Assembly: GCA_046758845.1 (NCBI GenBank) | Contig: JBHIBA010000148.1 | Coordinates: 1-10,608 of the forward strand | Source: JBHIBA01 sp046758845 | GTDB taxonomy: Bacteria > UBA8248 > JACPRG01 > G963555815 | Length of the DNA stretch: 10,608 bases | Reading direction: 5' to 3' | In this document: positions 1 through 7,416 of the stretch, piece after piece | Position numbering within the stretch: position 1 is the first letter of the stretch | How the letters are laid out: the number at the start of each line of letters is the position of its first letter | Made by a program: the position numbers and the translations under genes | The notes under the pieces: generated by a model | The model's input: the letters and a program-made list of their open reading frames with translations, nothing else | The model's database searches: none | What the model was told of the DNA's origin: nothing

Positions 1-218
1 CGGACGATGGCCGTGTTCCGCCCGCTGGCGCCGGCCCCCAGATACCCCTTGTCCAGGACGGCCACGTCCGTGATCCCTTGCCTCGCCAGGTAGTAAGCCG
101 TCGCCAGACCGTGAATGCCCGCGCCGATGACGACCACGTCGTAGCGGTCGCGCAGGTCGCACCACTTCCACATCCTGCGGTTGCCGTTGCCGTCTTTGAG
201 GACCGCCCGCTTGGCCAC
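1..218 (-). CDS. mgdA: N-methylglutamate dehydrogenase / sarcosine oxidase beta (SoxB-like) subunit, 5' part only
   Basis: This is the N-terminal 72 codons of the flavin-binding catalytic subunit of a heterotetrameric sarcosine-oxidase-type dehydrogenase; the rest lies beyond the left edge. The residues seen contain a Rossmann FAD-binding strand and loop (DVVVIGAGIHGLATAYYL, fitting GxGxxG) near residues 27-44, then an acidic end of strand 2 (AVLDKG) and the SGRNTAIVR stretch typical of SoxB just after it. The chosen start is GTG at 218, because TAGGGGA, overlapping the mgdD stop, gives a ribosome site 6 nt upstream. An in-frame ATG at 173 is a weaker alternative. The gene follows mgdD by 10 nt, so it is the last known gene of the block. 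SoxB-like genes usually come first (BDAG order); here the order is DAGB. By family, this subunit oxidises the N-methyl group with FAD. The substrate is inferred from neighbours; sarcosine or dimethylglycine remain possible. Confidence 0.85.
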   Translation of the reverse strand, partial: MAKRAVLKDGNGNRRMWKWCDLRDRYDVVVIGAGIHGLATAYYLARQGITDVAVLDKGYLGAGASGRNTAIV

Positions 219-228
219 GATCCGTCCC

Positions 229-978
229 CTATCCGGGAAAAACGTTCGGGAAGAGGCGCGACCTCGCCTCCGTCCCGTAGGGCATCAGTCCGAATTCTCG
301 CCCCGCATCCTCCAAAACCTCCCAGAAATACAGGCCCAGGTCCCGGGAGACGTGAAGGCGGAAGGCCGGAAGGGACGACGAGGCGCCTTCGGGCGTGCCG
401 TCCACGCGCCCGTCCACGCGAAAGACGATGGCGTGGACGCCCGCGACCCGCGCCTGAACCGCCCGTCGGTCTTCCGCCGGCGCGGCCACGGGGGTTAGCT
501 TTCTGAGCACGGAAACCGCCGCCGGACCGGCCAGCTCGATGGCCGAAATCGCGGATGTCACGTCCGTGACGCCGACGGAGGCCCCGGCAGTGGACTCTCG
601 AATCGCGGCTTCCATGGCCGGCCCCGCACCGGGGGACGCGGTTAAGAAGATGCGCTCCGGGTTCAGCCTTGCCGCAAGCGACGGCCGGTCGCAAAGAGTG
701 GCCCGGTGGATCTCATCGCCCGCGGGAGTCTGTTGCCCGGGAAAGATCATCCCCCAGGCTGCCGAGGGCTCCGTCGCACGGATGTCGAGCTTCGTCACGG
801 GGCTGAGGTCGAACAGACCGGCGCCCTTCTGCACCGCCTCGGCCTCGGCTTTCGGCGAGGTGTAGGACTCGGGCTGCCACCACCCGTCCCGCTCCACAAG
901 CCGCGCCCCCAGGTCCAGGAGTCTTTTCTCCATGTCCGACCGCCGGCGGGGGATTTGCGTTTTTGGCGCGGCTAACAT
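229..978 (-). CDS. mgdD: N-methylglutamate dehydrogenase / sarcosine oxidase gamma (SoxG-like) subunit
   Basis: 249-aa SoxG-like small subunit. It has a truncated GcvT/YgfZ-like fold and by family has a structural rather than catalytic role. The sequence lines up with the aminomethyltransferase domain of the neighbouring MgdC: PESYTSP (36-42) against PEFYTSP, VTDVTSAISAIELAGP (137-152) against VTNVTAAYAAVNLAGP, and YFWEVLEDAGREFGLMPYG (217-235) against YLWDALLEAGKPFGVIPFG. It stops shortly afterwards, so the C-terminal GcvT barrel is missing. The ATG at 978 has a modest AAGG site 7 nt upstream and lies 34 nt after the mgdC stop. ATG at 933 (residue 16) would remove a basic leader (RRR) and also fits family length, but has no visible ribosome site. 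The stop overlaps the ribosome site of mgdA, suggesting coupled translation. Confidence 0.82.
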   Translation of the reverse strand: MLAAPKTQIPRRRSDMEKRLLDLGARLVERDGWWQPESYTSPKAEAEAVQKGAGLFDLSPVTKLDIRATEPSAAWGMIFPGQQTPAGDEIHRATLCDRPSLAARLNPERIFLTASPGAGPAMEAAIRESTAGASVGVTDVTSAISAIELAGPAAVSVLRKLTPVAAPAEDRRAVQARVAGVHAIVFRVDGRVDGTPEGASSSLPAFRLHVSRDLGLYFWEVLEDAGREFGLMPYGTEARSRLFPNVFPG

Positions 979-1012
979 CTCTTTGCCTTATCGCTTGCCT
1001 TCTCCGGGCTCC

Positions 1013-3988
1013 TCACATCCGCAGCCTCTTCCCTTCCGGGTCATAAAAGGGCGGCGGCGTCACGACGGCTTTCTCGGCTCGGCCGTGAACCCGAATGCAG
1101 ATCTCCGTTCCCGGCTCGCTCATTTCGGCGGGCACCGACCCCATGCCGATGGATCTCCCCATGAAACGGCTGAGTCGCGCGCTGGTCACCCGGCCTACGA
1201 TGCGTCCCTGGCCGCTGCGCCCGTTGGGAACGACGATCTGCTCCCCCTCCTCGGCGACAACGGACGCTTCCTTCATCTCGAAACCGATGAGCTTCCAGCG
1301 AAGGCCGCGATCCCGGACCCGCTCCAGATTGTGTTTTCCGATAAAGTCGGGCTTGTCGAACTTCACGATCCAGGGCATGTCGGCCTCCAGCGAGTTGGAA
1401 AGGGCGTCGGTGTCCTGGCCGACGATGATGTGCCCCTTCTCCAGCCGAAGGATCCTCTGGGACTCGACGCCGAAGGGGATAACCCCGAAGGGCTTCCCGG
1501 CCTCCAAGAGGGCGTCCCACAAATATTCGCCGTACTCGGCGGGATAATGGATCTCGTATCCCAACTCGCCGACGAACCCGATGCGCAGGAGTCTGGCGGG
1601 CACCCCGGCCACCTCCCCTTCCGCGAAAGACATGTAGGGAAGGGCCTCCGTTGAGAGGTCGATGCCGGTGAGGCCGGCCAGAACCTCGCGCGCGCGCGGC
1701 CCCGCCAGGTTCACCGCCGCGTAAGCCGCTGTCACGTTGGTCACGTGGACGCACATCCCGCTCGCGACGATCCACCAGGTCATCCACTGCTCGACCGTAT
1801 CAATGCCGCTGGTGGTGGTGGTCACGAAAAATCGGTCCTCGGCCAGACGGCTGACCGTCCCGTCGTCGAAGATGATCCCGCCGTCGTCGCACATGACGCC
1901 GTAGCGGATCCGCCCGACCTTCAACTTCTGGTACTGGTTGTTGTACACCTTCTCCAACAGTCGAACCGCGTCCTTGCCCTGGACGTCCAGCTTCCCCAGG
2001 GTGCTGACGTCAATGAGGCCCACGGCCTCGTGGACCGCGCGACACTCCTCGGCGGGCGAGGTGTAGAACTCGGGCCGCTTCCAATCCCCCGCGTCCATCC
2101 AGCGGGCGCTCAGCGAGTCGTGGCAATGGTGCATCGGGGTTCGCCGAACGGGCTGGTAGTGCCTTCCGGCCAGCGCCCCCAAAGGAACCGGCCGCACAGG
2201 GGGGCGGGAGGTCGTCAGGCGCGTCTCCGCCAGCGGGCGTCCCGTCTCTTGGGCGCAGATGCGGCCGGCGATCAGGTTGCACACCTTCCCCTGGCACGGT
2301 CCCATCCCGACCGTGCTGTAGCGCTTGAGGGTCTCAACGTTGTCAAAACCCTCCTCGATGCAAAGACGCAGGTCCTTCTCCGTCACGTCCTCACAAAGAC
2401 AAACGAAACGCTTCTTCAGGCGAGGCTCTTCCGGGACCAGGCCGAAGGCCCCTGGCCGTCTTCCGGGGTCCGCCGCGCCGAGCTCCCGCCGGAGGGCTTC
2501 CAGGCGCCGCCGCGTCGCAGGGTCATCCACGCCGAGGGAGGCGGCCGCCTCCAGGCCCGCGATCCTTCCGTGCAGGAGAACCGCCTCCAGGTCGTGAACG
2601 CCCGTCACCTCTCCGGCGGCCAGCACACCGGCCGGCAACTCCAAGGGCACGGGCTCTCCCACCGCGGGGTCGAACCGGAAATTCCCCCCGGCCATGCCCA
2701 AAAGCTCGGAAACCGGGGAGAAACCTGCCGAGAGTGCGATGATGTCACAAGAGAGGGTTCGTTCGACGGGGCCCCCGGCCGGGTCCCGCGAGGTCCGAAC
2801 CAGTCTGGCGGCCTCGACGCGCCTTCCCCCCTTGGCTTCGGCCAAGGCCCATCCGGGGAACAAGGGGACGCCCCCGGCCCGCAGCCGCTCCTTCTCCGGC
2901 CCCCCTTCGGGGAGATCGCACACGGGCCCTGCGACGCCCACGACCTCCACGCCGCCGTCCAAAAGCTCGCAGGCAACATAGAGGGCTTCTTCGTGGGAGC
3001 CGAAGACCAGAGCCCGCTCGCCGGGCAAGACACCCTGAAGATTCATGAGCCTGAGGAGGCCGCGGCCCAGGAAGACGCCGGGAAGGTCGTTGTTCTGGAA
3101 CAGGAGGGGTTGCTCGTAGGCCCCCGTCGCCACGAGAAGGCGCCGGGTCCGCACCTGAGCGAGGCGGCGCCCCCGCAAGACTCCAAGCAGATTGCCCTCG
3201 TAAACGCCGAAGGCCACAGCCCGGTTCCAGAGGGAGACGTGGGGAAACTTCTCCAGTTCGGCGGCGAGCCGGGCGGCGGCCTCGTGTCCGGCAACGCCCG
3301 CCCACTCCTCGGGGCGGGTGAGACGGCGAGTGATGGCGCGCAGGTGTCCTCCGGGCATTGGTCCTTCGTCCACGACCGTGACCGGGACCCCGAGGCGCGC
3401 GGCCTCCAAAGCGGCCGCCAGGCCCGCAGGCCCCGCTCCGACCACGGTGAGCTCGGCGTCGCGGTATTCCTTTTCCCAGGGCTCACCTTTCCCGCCGTGG
3501 GAATCCTGAGCGCCGTTCCCGAGGCTCACCCTTCCGAGCCCCGCCATACGGCGCAGGACTTTGTCGTAGATGGGCCACATCCAGCGCGGTTTGTGGAATC
3601 GTCTGTAGTAAAAGCCCGGGGGAAGGAAGGCGTCGAACCGGTCGACGACGGACAGGACATCCAGTCTCACCGAGGGCCAGGCGTTCTGGCCTCGGACCTC
3701 CATCCCCTGGCGCGCGGCGGCGGTGCAGGCCCGCACGGAGGGCTCGCCATCCACCTCCACGAGACAGTTGGGACAGTTCCCCGAGACGCAAAAAAGACCC
3801 CGCGGGCGATGGTACTTGAAGCTTCGGCTCAGAACCCGGACGCCCGCCGCGTACAGGGCGGAGGCGATGGTGTCGCCTTCGAAGGCTTCGCAACTTCGGC
3901 CGTCGAAGCGGAAGGTGATCCGCTTCGTCCGGTCGATGTCTTCGGCCGGCGTAGAGGGACGTCGGACGGGACGGGACTTAAGGCTCAT
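1013..3988 (-). CDS. mgdC: N-methylglutamate dehydrogenase / sarcosine oxidase alpha (SoxA-like) subunit with two [2Fe-2S] motifs
   Basis: 991-aa large subunit, close to the usual SoxA length. Domains in order are: an N-terminal ferredoxin-like domain (about 20-110) with C67-x4-C72-x2-C75-x12-C88; a Rossmann dinucleotide-binding region from 180 (VVGAGPAGLAAALEAARLG); a second nucleotide-binding half near 325-350 (LVFGSHEEALYVACELL); a BFD-like [2Fe-2S] domain (about 525-580) with C530, C532, C565 and C570 (CxC-x32-C-x4-C); and a GcvT-type folate-binding domain (about 620-991). In the family this subunit holds NAD+ or FAD and transfers the oxidised methyl group to tetrahydrofolate. True oxygen-using sarcosine oxidases, as I recall, have lost both sets of cysteines, so these intact motifs suggest electron transfer to another acceptor. 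The frame stays open upstream to 4252, but ATG 3988 is chosen because that stretch overlaps mgdB and shows no SoxA similarity, and because ATGA forms a 4-nt overlap with the mgdB stop. Confidence 0.92.
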   Translation of the reverse strand: MSLKSRPVRRPSTPAEDIDRTKRITFRFDGRSCEAFEGDTIASALYAAGVRVLSRSFKYHRPRGLFCVSGNCPNCLVEVDGEPSVRACTAAARQGMEVRGQNAWPSVRLDVLSVVDRFDAFLPPGFYYRRFHKPRWMWPIYDKVLRRMAGLGRVSLGNGAQDSHGGKGEPWEKEYRDAELTVVGAGPAGLAAALEAARLGVPVTVVDEGPMPGGHLRAITRRLTRPEEWAGVAGHEAAARLAAELEKFPHVSLWNRAVAFGVYEGNLLGVLRGRRLAQVRTRRLLVATGAYEQPLLFQNNDLPGVFLGRGLLRLMNLQGVLPGERALVFGSHEEALYVACELLDGGVEVVGVAGPVCDLPEGGPEKERLRAGGVPLFPGWALAEAKGGRRVEAARLVRTSRDPAGGPVERTLSCDIIALSAGFSPVSELLGMAGGNFRFDPAVGEPVPLELPAGVLAAGEVTGVHDLEAVLLHGRIAGLEAAASLGVDDPATRRRLEALRRELGAADPGRRPGAFGLVPEEPRLKKRFVCLCEDVTEKDLRLCIEEGFDNVETLKRYSTVGMGPCQGKVCNLIAGRICAQETGRPLAETRLTTSRPPVRPVPLGALAGRHYQPVRRTPMHHCHDSLSARWMDAGDWKRPEFYTSPAEECRAVHEAVGLIDVSTLGKLDVQGKDAVRLLEKVYNNQYQKLKVGRIRYGVMCDDGGIIFDDGTVSRLAEDRFFVTTTTSGIDTVEQWMTWWIVASGMCVHVTNVTAAYAAVNLAGPRAREVLAGLTGIDLSTEALPYMSFAEGEVAGVPARLLRIGFVGELGYEIHYPAEYGEYLWDALLEAGKPFGVIPFGVESQRILRLEKGHIIVGQDTDALSNSLEADMPWIVKFDKPDFIGKHNLERVRDRGLRWKLIGFEMKEASVVAEEGEQIVVPNGRSGQGRIVGRVTSARLSRFMGRSIGMGSVPAEMSEPGTEICIRVHGRAEKAVVTPPPFYDPEGKRLRM

Positions 3989-4269
3989 GGAGAATGGGAG
4001 CCCTCTCCGCTCGGGTTCTCCCCCGCCCGGAACGTCCGGGACACCTGGTTGGTCACCGTATCCCGCTCGGCCAGAAACCAGGCGCGGCAGCCGTCCCGAT
4101 GGAACCACCATTCCCTTTGCCGGCCCGCCCGGTTCTCGCGCAGGTGGACGTAGCGGGTCCACTCCTTTTCGGCGGCGCCGGGTTCGGGCCTCATTTGGTA
4201 CTCGCCTCCGTAACGAAACTCGTACACGCTTCGCGGCCCGCAATGGGGGCAAGGGATCAGAAATGACAT
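3985..4269 (-). CDS. mgdB: N-methylglutamate dehydrogenase / sarcosine oxidase delta (SoxD-like) subunit, zinc-binding
   Basis: 94-aa SoxD-like small subunit, the normal family length. It shows the expected zinc ligands: C7-x2-C10 (IPCPHCGPR) at the start and H57-x3-C61 (HRDGC) further on, followed by the W-x-x-x-R-D-T segment (64-71) typical of the family. The protein is a structural partner of the alpha and beta subunits and has no known activity alone. It starts at ATG 4269, 25 nt after the mgsC stop, with only a weak purine-rich (GAAGAAG) ribosome site. Its TGA overlaps the mgdC start as ATGA, which supports translational coupling. In most clusters of this type SoxD-like follows SoxB-like; here it directly follows the synthase genes. 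Confidence 0.9.
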   Translation of the reverse strand: MSFLIPCPHCGPRSVYEFRYGGEYQMRPEPGAAEKEWTRYVHLRENRAGRQREWWFHRDGCRAWFLAERDTVTNQVSRTFRAGENPSGEGSHSP

Positions 4270-4294
4270 CGGGACTTCTTCATTCGTTCAGGGA

Positions 4295-5596
4295 TCAGGC
4301 GCCGAAGACGGTATCGGTTCCGGCCAGCGGAACGCGAGCCATGGCCGAGGCCTCTATCGTCAGCGCGGCGAGGTCCTCGGGCTCCAGGCTGTGAACGTCG
4401 CCCTTTCCCAGTGAGCGGGCCAGCAAGGCCGCCTCCATCGTGCAGGCGTTCAGGAAGTTCGCCACCCGATCGGCCGCCTCATCCACCTTCAGCCGCTTCT
4501 CCAGCTCCGGGTCCTGCGTGGCAACGCCCACCGGGCACCGGCCGGTGTGACACTTGGTGCAACTGCCCGCCGGAACTCCCACTTCCCTCAGGAAGTCGGC
4601 CTCGGGGATGTCCCGGTTACAGTTCAGGGCGATCAGGGCGGCAATCCCGACGGCGACGGCGTCGGCCCCAAGGGCCAGGGCCTTCGCGACGTCCGACCCG
4701 CTGCGAATTCCCCCGGAGGCAATCAGAGAGATTTCCCCGTACAGGCCGATCTCCTGCAGGGCCTCCCGGGCCGCCACGATGGCGGCCATGGTGGGGATAC
4801 CGCTGTGGTCCATGAGGACCTCCGCCGAGGCGCCCGTTCCGGCCTGCATGCCGTCGATGACGATGCCGTCCGCCGCGCACTTGGCGGCCAGCTTGACGTC
4901 GTCCTTCACCCGGCAGGCCCCCAGCTTGATGTGGACGGGAACGCGCCAGTCCGTGGCCTCGCGGATCTGTTCGACCTTGATGGCCAGGTCGTCGGGACCC
5001 AGCCAGTCGGGATGGCGGGTCGGGCTTCGCTGATCGATCCCCGGCGGGAGGTCCCGCTGCTCCGCCACGTCGTCGCGGACCTTCATCCCCATGAGCATAC
5101 CGCCCGTTCCGGGCTTGGCCCCCTGTCCCACGACAATTTCAATGGCCTCCGCCCCGACCAGGTGGTGGGGATCGAAGCCATACCGGCTGGGCAGGACTTG
5201 ATAGATGAGCTTCTTGGAAGCTTCCCGCTCCCCCTCCAGCATGCCCCCGTCTCCGGTGCAGGTCGCCGTTCCCACCTTCGTGGCGCCGAGGCCCAGGGCG
5301 ATCTTCGCGCTTCTCGAAAGGGCCCCGTAGCTCATGCCGCTGATGTAGATGGGGATGCCGAGCTCCAGGGGCTCGCGGGCGAAGCGGCCGCCCAGGACGG
5401 TTTTGGTCTCGCACCTCTCCTTGTAGCCCTCCAGGGGGAAGCGGGTCAGGCCCGTTGAGAGAAAGACCAGGTCGTCAAAGTGAGGAACCCGTTGAGAGGT
5501 GTTGAACCCCCGGATGCGGTACCGACCGAGATCCGCCTTGACGTGGATGTCCTCAATGACCTCCGGGGTCCAGGTGATGCCGCTATTCTTGATCAT
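4295..5596 (-). CDS. mgsC: N-methylglutamate synthase subunit C, glutamate synthase FMN barrel (GltB2/GlxD-like)
   Basis: 433-aa stand-alone version of the FMN- and Fe-S-binding (beta/alpha)8 domain of glutamate synthase. Visible hallmarks are PIYISGMSYGALS (82-94), the GTATCTGDGGM loop (109-119), GQGAKPGTGG (157-166), VHIKLGA (221-227), IVIDGMQAGTGA (245-256) and IASGGIRSG (292-300). These are barrel strands and FMN phosphate-binding loops. A C-terminal cysteine cluster (C346, C349, C354, then PVGVATQDPEL) matches the Fe-S site, but the first spacing is x2 rather than the x5 I recall for ordinary GltB. In the pathway the FMN site condenses the amine released by MgsA with the keto acid to form N-methylglutamate. 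The start ATG 5596 lies 24 nt after mgsB, with GAGGGA about 11 nt upstream. A GlxD of unknown function in another pathway cannot be excluded from this protein alone. Confidence 0.9.
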   Translation of the reverse strand: MIKNSGITWTPEVIEDIHVKADLGRYRIRGFNTSQRVPHFDDLVFLSTGLTRFPLEGYKERCETKTVLGGRFAREPLELGIPIYISGMSYGALSRSAKIALGLGATKVGTATCTGDGGMLEGEREASKKLIYQVLPSRYGFDPHHLVGAEAIEIVVGQGAKPGTGGMLMGMKVRDDVAEQRDLPPGIDQRSPTRHPDWLGPDDLAIKVEQIREATDWRVPVHIKLGACRVKDDVKLAAKCAADGIVIDGMQAGTGASAEVLMDHSGIPTMAAIVAAREALQEIGLYGEISLIASGGIRSGSDVAKALALGADAVAVGIAALIALNCNRDIPEADFLREVGVPAGSCTKCHTGRCPVGVATQDPELEKRLKVDEAADRVANFLNACTMEAALLARSLGKGDVHSLEPEDLAALTIEASAMARVPLAGTDTVFGA

Positions 5597-5620
5597 GAAC
5601 GGTGGAATCCCTCGGAACCC

Positions 5621-6304
5621 TTAGACCACATGGCGTTCAAAGAGTTCGAGCTTATCGAAATGGTACAGCCTGCCCGCGCAGACGATCTTTTGGAAGGTGA
5701 GCTTTTCGGATATCTCATACCGGTCCAGCAACTCAGCGATCTCTTCCGCTTCGCCCCCGTCCATGTCTTCTATCTTGGCGTCATTTCCCAGGGCGGCGAT
5801 CTTGCCGGCCACAAAGATGGCGCCCTGGTACATCGAATCGCCAACGGCGTCGCCCACGTCCCCGCAGACGATGATCCGGCCCTTCTGCATCATGAACCCC
5901 GTCAGATAGCCGGTGTTGCCCCGGACCAGGATGGTCCCGCCCTTCATGGAGATGCCGCAGCGGGCGCCCACGTTCCCGCCCACGAAGATCTCTCCGCCGC
6001 GGATGGTGCATCCGCAGGAGGCCCCCGCGTTCTTGGCCACGTGGATGGTTCCGGACATCGTGTTGTCCCCCAGGGCCCAGCCGGCGTTTCCGCGAATGTA
6101 GACCTCGGGCCCGTCGCCCAGGCTGGCGGCGAAGTATCCGACGCTTCCCTCCACCACAAGGCGGAACGGATGGAAGATCCCCACGGCCAGGTTGTGGCGG
6201 GCCTGGGGGTTCAGGAGGTGGACTTCCTCCCCCTGCCGGGCCAGGCGCTTGAGGGTCTCGTTGATCTCTCGGGTCGATTTTCCCTGGGCGTCTAGATCGA
6301 CCAC
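5621..6304 (-). CDS. mgsB: N-methylglutamate synthase subunit B, GXGXG beta-helix protein (GltB3/GlxC-like)
   Basis: 227-aa protein made mostly of the right-handed beta-helix of glutamate synthase domain 3. At least six turns are visible as G-x-x-G-x3-G type repeats between residues 53 and 161: GSVGYFAASLGDG, GNAGWALGDNTMSG, KNAGASCGCTIRGG, GNVGARCGISMKGG, GNTGYLTGFMMQKG and GDVGDAVGDSMYQG. In glutamate synthases this domain is a spacer that holds the amidotransferase and FMN domains together; no catalytic residues are expected. The start is a GTG at 6304, with GAGGT 6 nt upstream inside the end of mgsA. The two genes overlap by 13 nt, so translation is probably coupled. The short C-terminal tail (190-227, ending FERHVV) is not part of the helix. 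Confidence 0.9.
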   Translation of the reverse strand: MVDLDAQGKSTREINETLKRLARQGEEVHLLNPQARHNLAVGIFHPFRLVVEGSVGYFAASLGDGPEVYIRGNAGWALGDNTMSGTIHVAKNAGASCGCTIRGGEIFVGGNVGARCGISMKGGTILVRGNTGYLTGFMMQKGRIIVCGDVGDAVGDSMYQGAIFVAGKIAALGNDAKIEDMDGGEAEEIAELLDRYEISEKLTFQKIVCAGRLYHFDKLELFERHVV

Positions 6305-7233
6305 GTCATGACCTCGTTTTCCTGAGGCTCAAAACGCTCGATCTCTTCGAGGAAGACTCGGCGGAGGGCCACTTCCTCAGAGGCGACGGCTACGACGTCG
6401 CGCCGCTCCATGATGACCAGCGGCTTGGCCGACCACTTGTCTTTGGCGCAGCCAAGGCCCGTAGGGGTCGAGACCAGGAAGGTGAATGTCCCGTCCAGCT
6501 CTTCCGATGCGCGGTGGAGCGCACGCTCCAGGTCCGCGTCGCGCTCCAGGTGCCGGGCCAGGTAGACGGCGATGAGCTCAGAGTCGTTGTGGGTCTGGAA
6601 CCGGTGCCCCTCCTGCTCGAACAGGCGCTTCATTCTGTGATAGTTGGTGAGCTGGCCGTTGTGGACCACGGTGATGTCACAGAAGGGATAGGCCCAGAAG
6701 GGATGGGAGTGGGTGATGTCCACCTGGCTTTCGGTGGCCAGGCGGACGTGACCGATCCCGTGGGTCCCGGTGAGCGAGGCGACGCGGTGGCGCGATTCCA
6801 ACTCCACGGCGTCTCCCACGTCCTTGATGACTTCCGAGCACCGGCCGATGCTGTGGATCTGGACGCCGGGAACGTCGTACAGGGCCTCCGCCAGGCGCTT
6901 GACCTCGCCCGAATAATTCACGGTCAACCGGAGGAACCGATCCTCGCAGAGCCGGTCCAGGACCTTCGCCCCGCCCCCCTCCACGGCCCCCAGGGTCCGG
7001 TCCACCCAACCGTTGGCGGTGGGTGAAGAGCCGCCGCTTGCGTTCGTCCCGAGGCTGGGAGCGTGGAGACGGAGGATGAAGTCTCCCTGAAAGGTCTCGC
7101 CCAGGACGGTGACGCCCGTCGAGTCGGCCCCCCGATGCCGCAGGGACTCCAGCATGTGGACCAGGTCCCGGCCCACGGGCCGGCTCCGATCAGACGCACT
7201 CCCTTTGTGGAGGATTCCCGCGATCCCGCACAC
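6292..7233 (-). CDS. mgsA: N-methylglutamate synthase subunit A, class II glutamine amidotransferase-like (GltB1/GlxB-like)
   Basis: 313-aa Ntn-type amidotransferase. The start is GTG at 7233, fixed because Cys2 (MCGIAGIL) must follow the initiator to become the catalytic N-terminal nucleophile. AGGGA lies about 12 nt upstream. Other class II features are RHRGADSTGV (32-41, glutamine-binding arginine), GHVRLAT (161-167), HSHPF (175-179), HNGQLTNY (191-198) and HNDSELI (215-221). The insert between the RG motif and GHVR (about residues 42-160) is longer than in a minimal amidotransferase domain. In this pathway the subunit is expected to work on gamma-glutamylmethylamide instead of glutamine, releasing methylamine for MgsC; that substrate change is inferred from gmaS upstream. 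The gene is the first of the mgs-mgd block and has an AT-rich promoter candidate right before it. Confidence 0.9.
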   Translation of the reverse strand: MCGIAGILHKGSASDRSRPVGRDLVHMLESLRHRGADSTGVTVLGETFQGDFILRLHAPSLGTNASGGSSPTANGWVDRTLGAVEGGGAKVLDRLCEDRFLRLTVNYSGEVKRLAEALYDVPGVQIHSIGRCSEVIKDVGDAVELESRHRVASLTGTHGIGHVRLATESQVDITHSHPFWAYPFCDITVVHNGQLTNYHRMKRLFEQEGHRFQTHNDSELIAVYLARHLERDADLERALHRASEELDGTFTFLVSTPTGLGCAKDKWSAKPLVIMERRDVVAVASEEVALRRVFLEEIERFEPQENEVMTWSI

Positions 7234-7276
7234 GGTTCACAGATTTCCCTGTCGTAAGTCCTACCGATGCCAAGCG

Positions 7277-7307
7277 ATTATATACAACTAGAATCTTTGG
7301 AATGCAA
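7277..7307 (-). promoter_or_regulatory. Candidate sigma-70-type promoter for the mgsABC-mgdBCDA block
   Basis: On the minus strand a very AT-rich island reads TTGTATATAATCGC. It contains a perfect TATAAT (7277-7282) and an overlapping TATATA (7279-7284). TTGCAT at 7302-7307 could act as a -35 box, 17 nt from TATATA or 19 nt from TATAAT. The match at -35 is poor (three of six), so an activator may be needed. A transcript starting near 7270 would have a leader of about 37 nt before mgsA. The composition stands out sharply from the GC-rich surroundings. The site implies that mgs-mgd can be transcribed apart from gmaS. Confidence 0.5.
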
Positions 7308-7338
7308 TGAACGCCCGGCCCTCGTCAAGGGATCTCGA

Positions 7339-7396
7339 CCTGAGTGGAGGCCCCGATATCCACTCGGGACAGAGTCCTTTCGCCCAGATCGGGGCC
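7339..7396. repeat. Two interlocking inverted repeats (hairpin with loop complementary to downstream arm)
   Basis: Arms 7339-7348 and 7359-7368 pair over 10 positions with one G-T wobble (core GAGTGGA / TCCACTC). The 10-nt loop between them contains GGCCCCGAT (7349-7357), which is perfectly complementary to ATCGGGGCC at 7388-7396. The two helices share no bases and are arranged in pseudoknot order. A small GGAC-AGA-GTCC hairpin lies inside (7367-7377). Function is unknown; it may be an RNA structure in a gmaS-mgsA readthrough transcript or simply a repetitive element. Confidence 0.6.
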
Positions 7397-7416
7397 GCCT
7401 TTGCTCCTGGGAACAT

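Noticed and set aside
1745..4153. 802-codon plus-strand open frame opposite mgdC
   Set aside because: It is antisense to an unmistakable SoxA-like protein. Long opposite frames are common in GC-rich genes, and its translation has no recognisable domain.
3989..4252. 88-residue N-terminal extension of mgdC
   Set aside because: It would overlap all of mgdB, shows no SoxA similarity, and the ATGA overlap at 3985-3988 gives a natural start.
4295..7233. Ordinary NADPH glutamate synthase large subunit split into three genes
   Set aside because: The three domains match, but no GltD-like small subunit is present, and the gmaS and sox-like neighbours fit N-methylglutamate synthase better.
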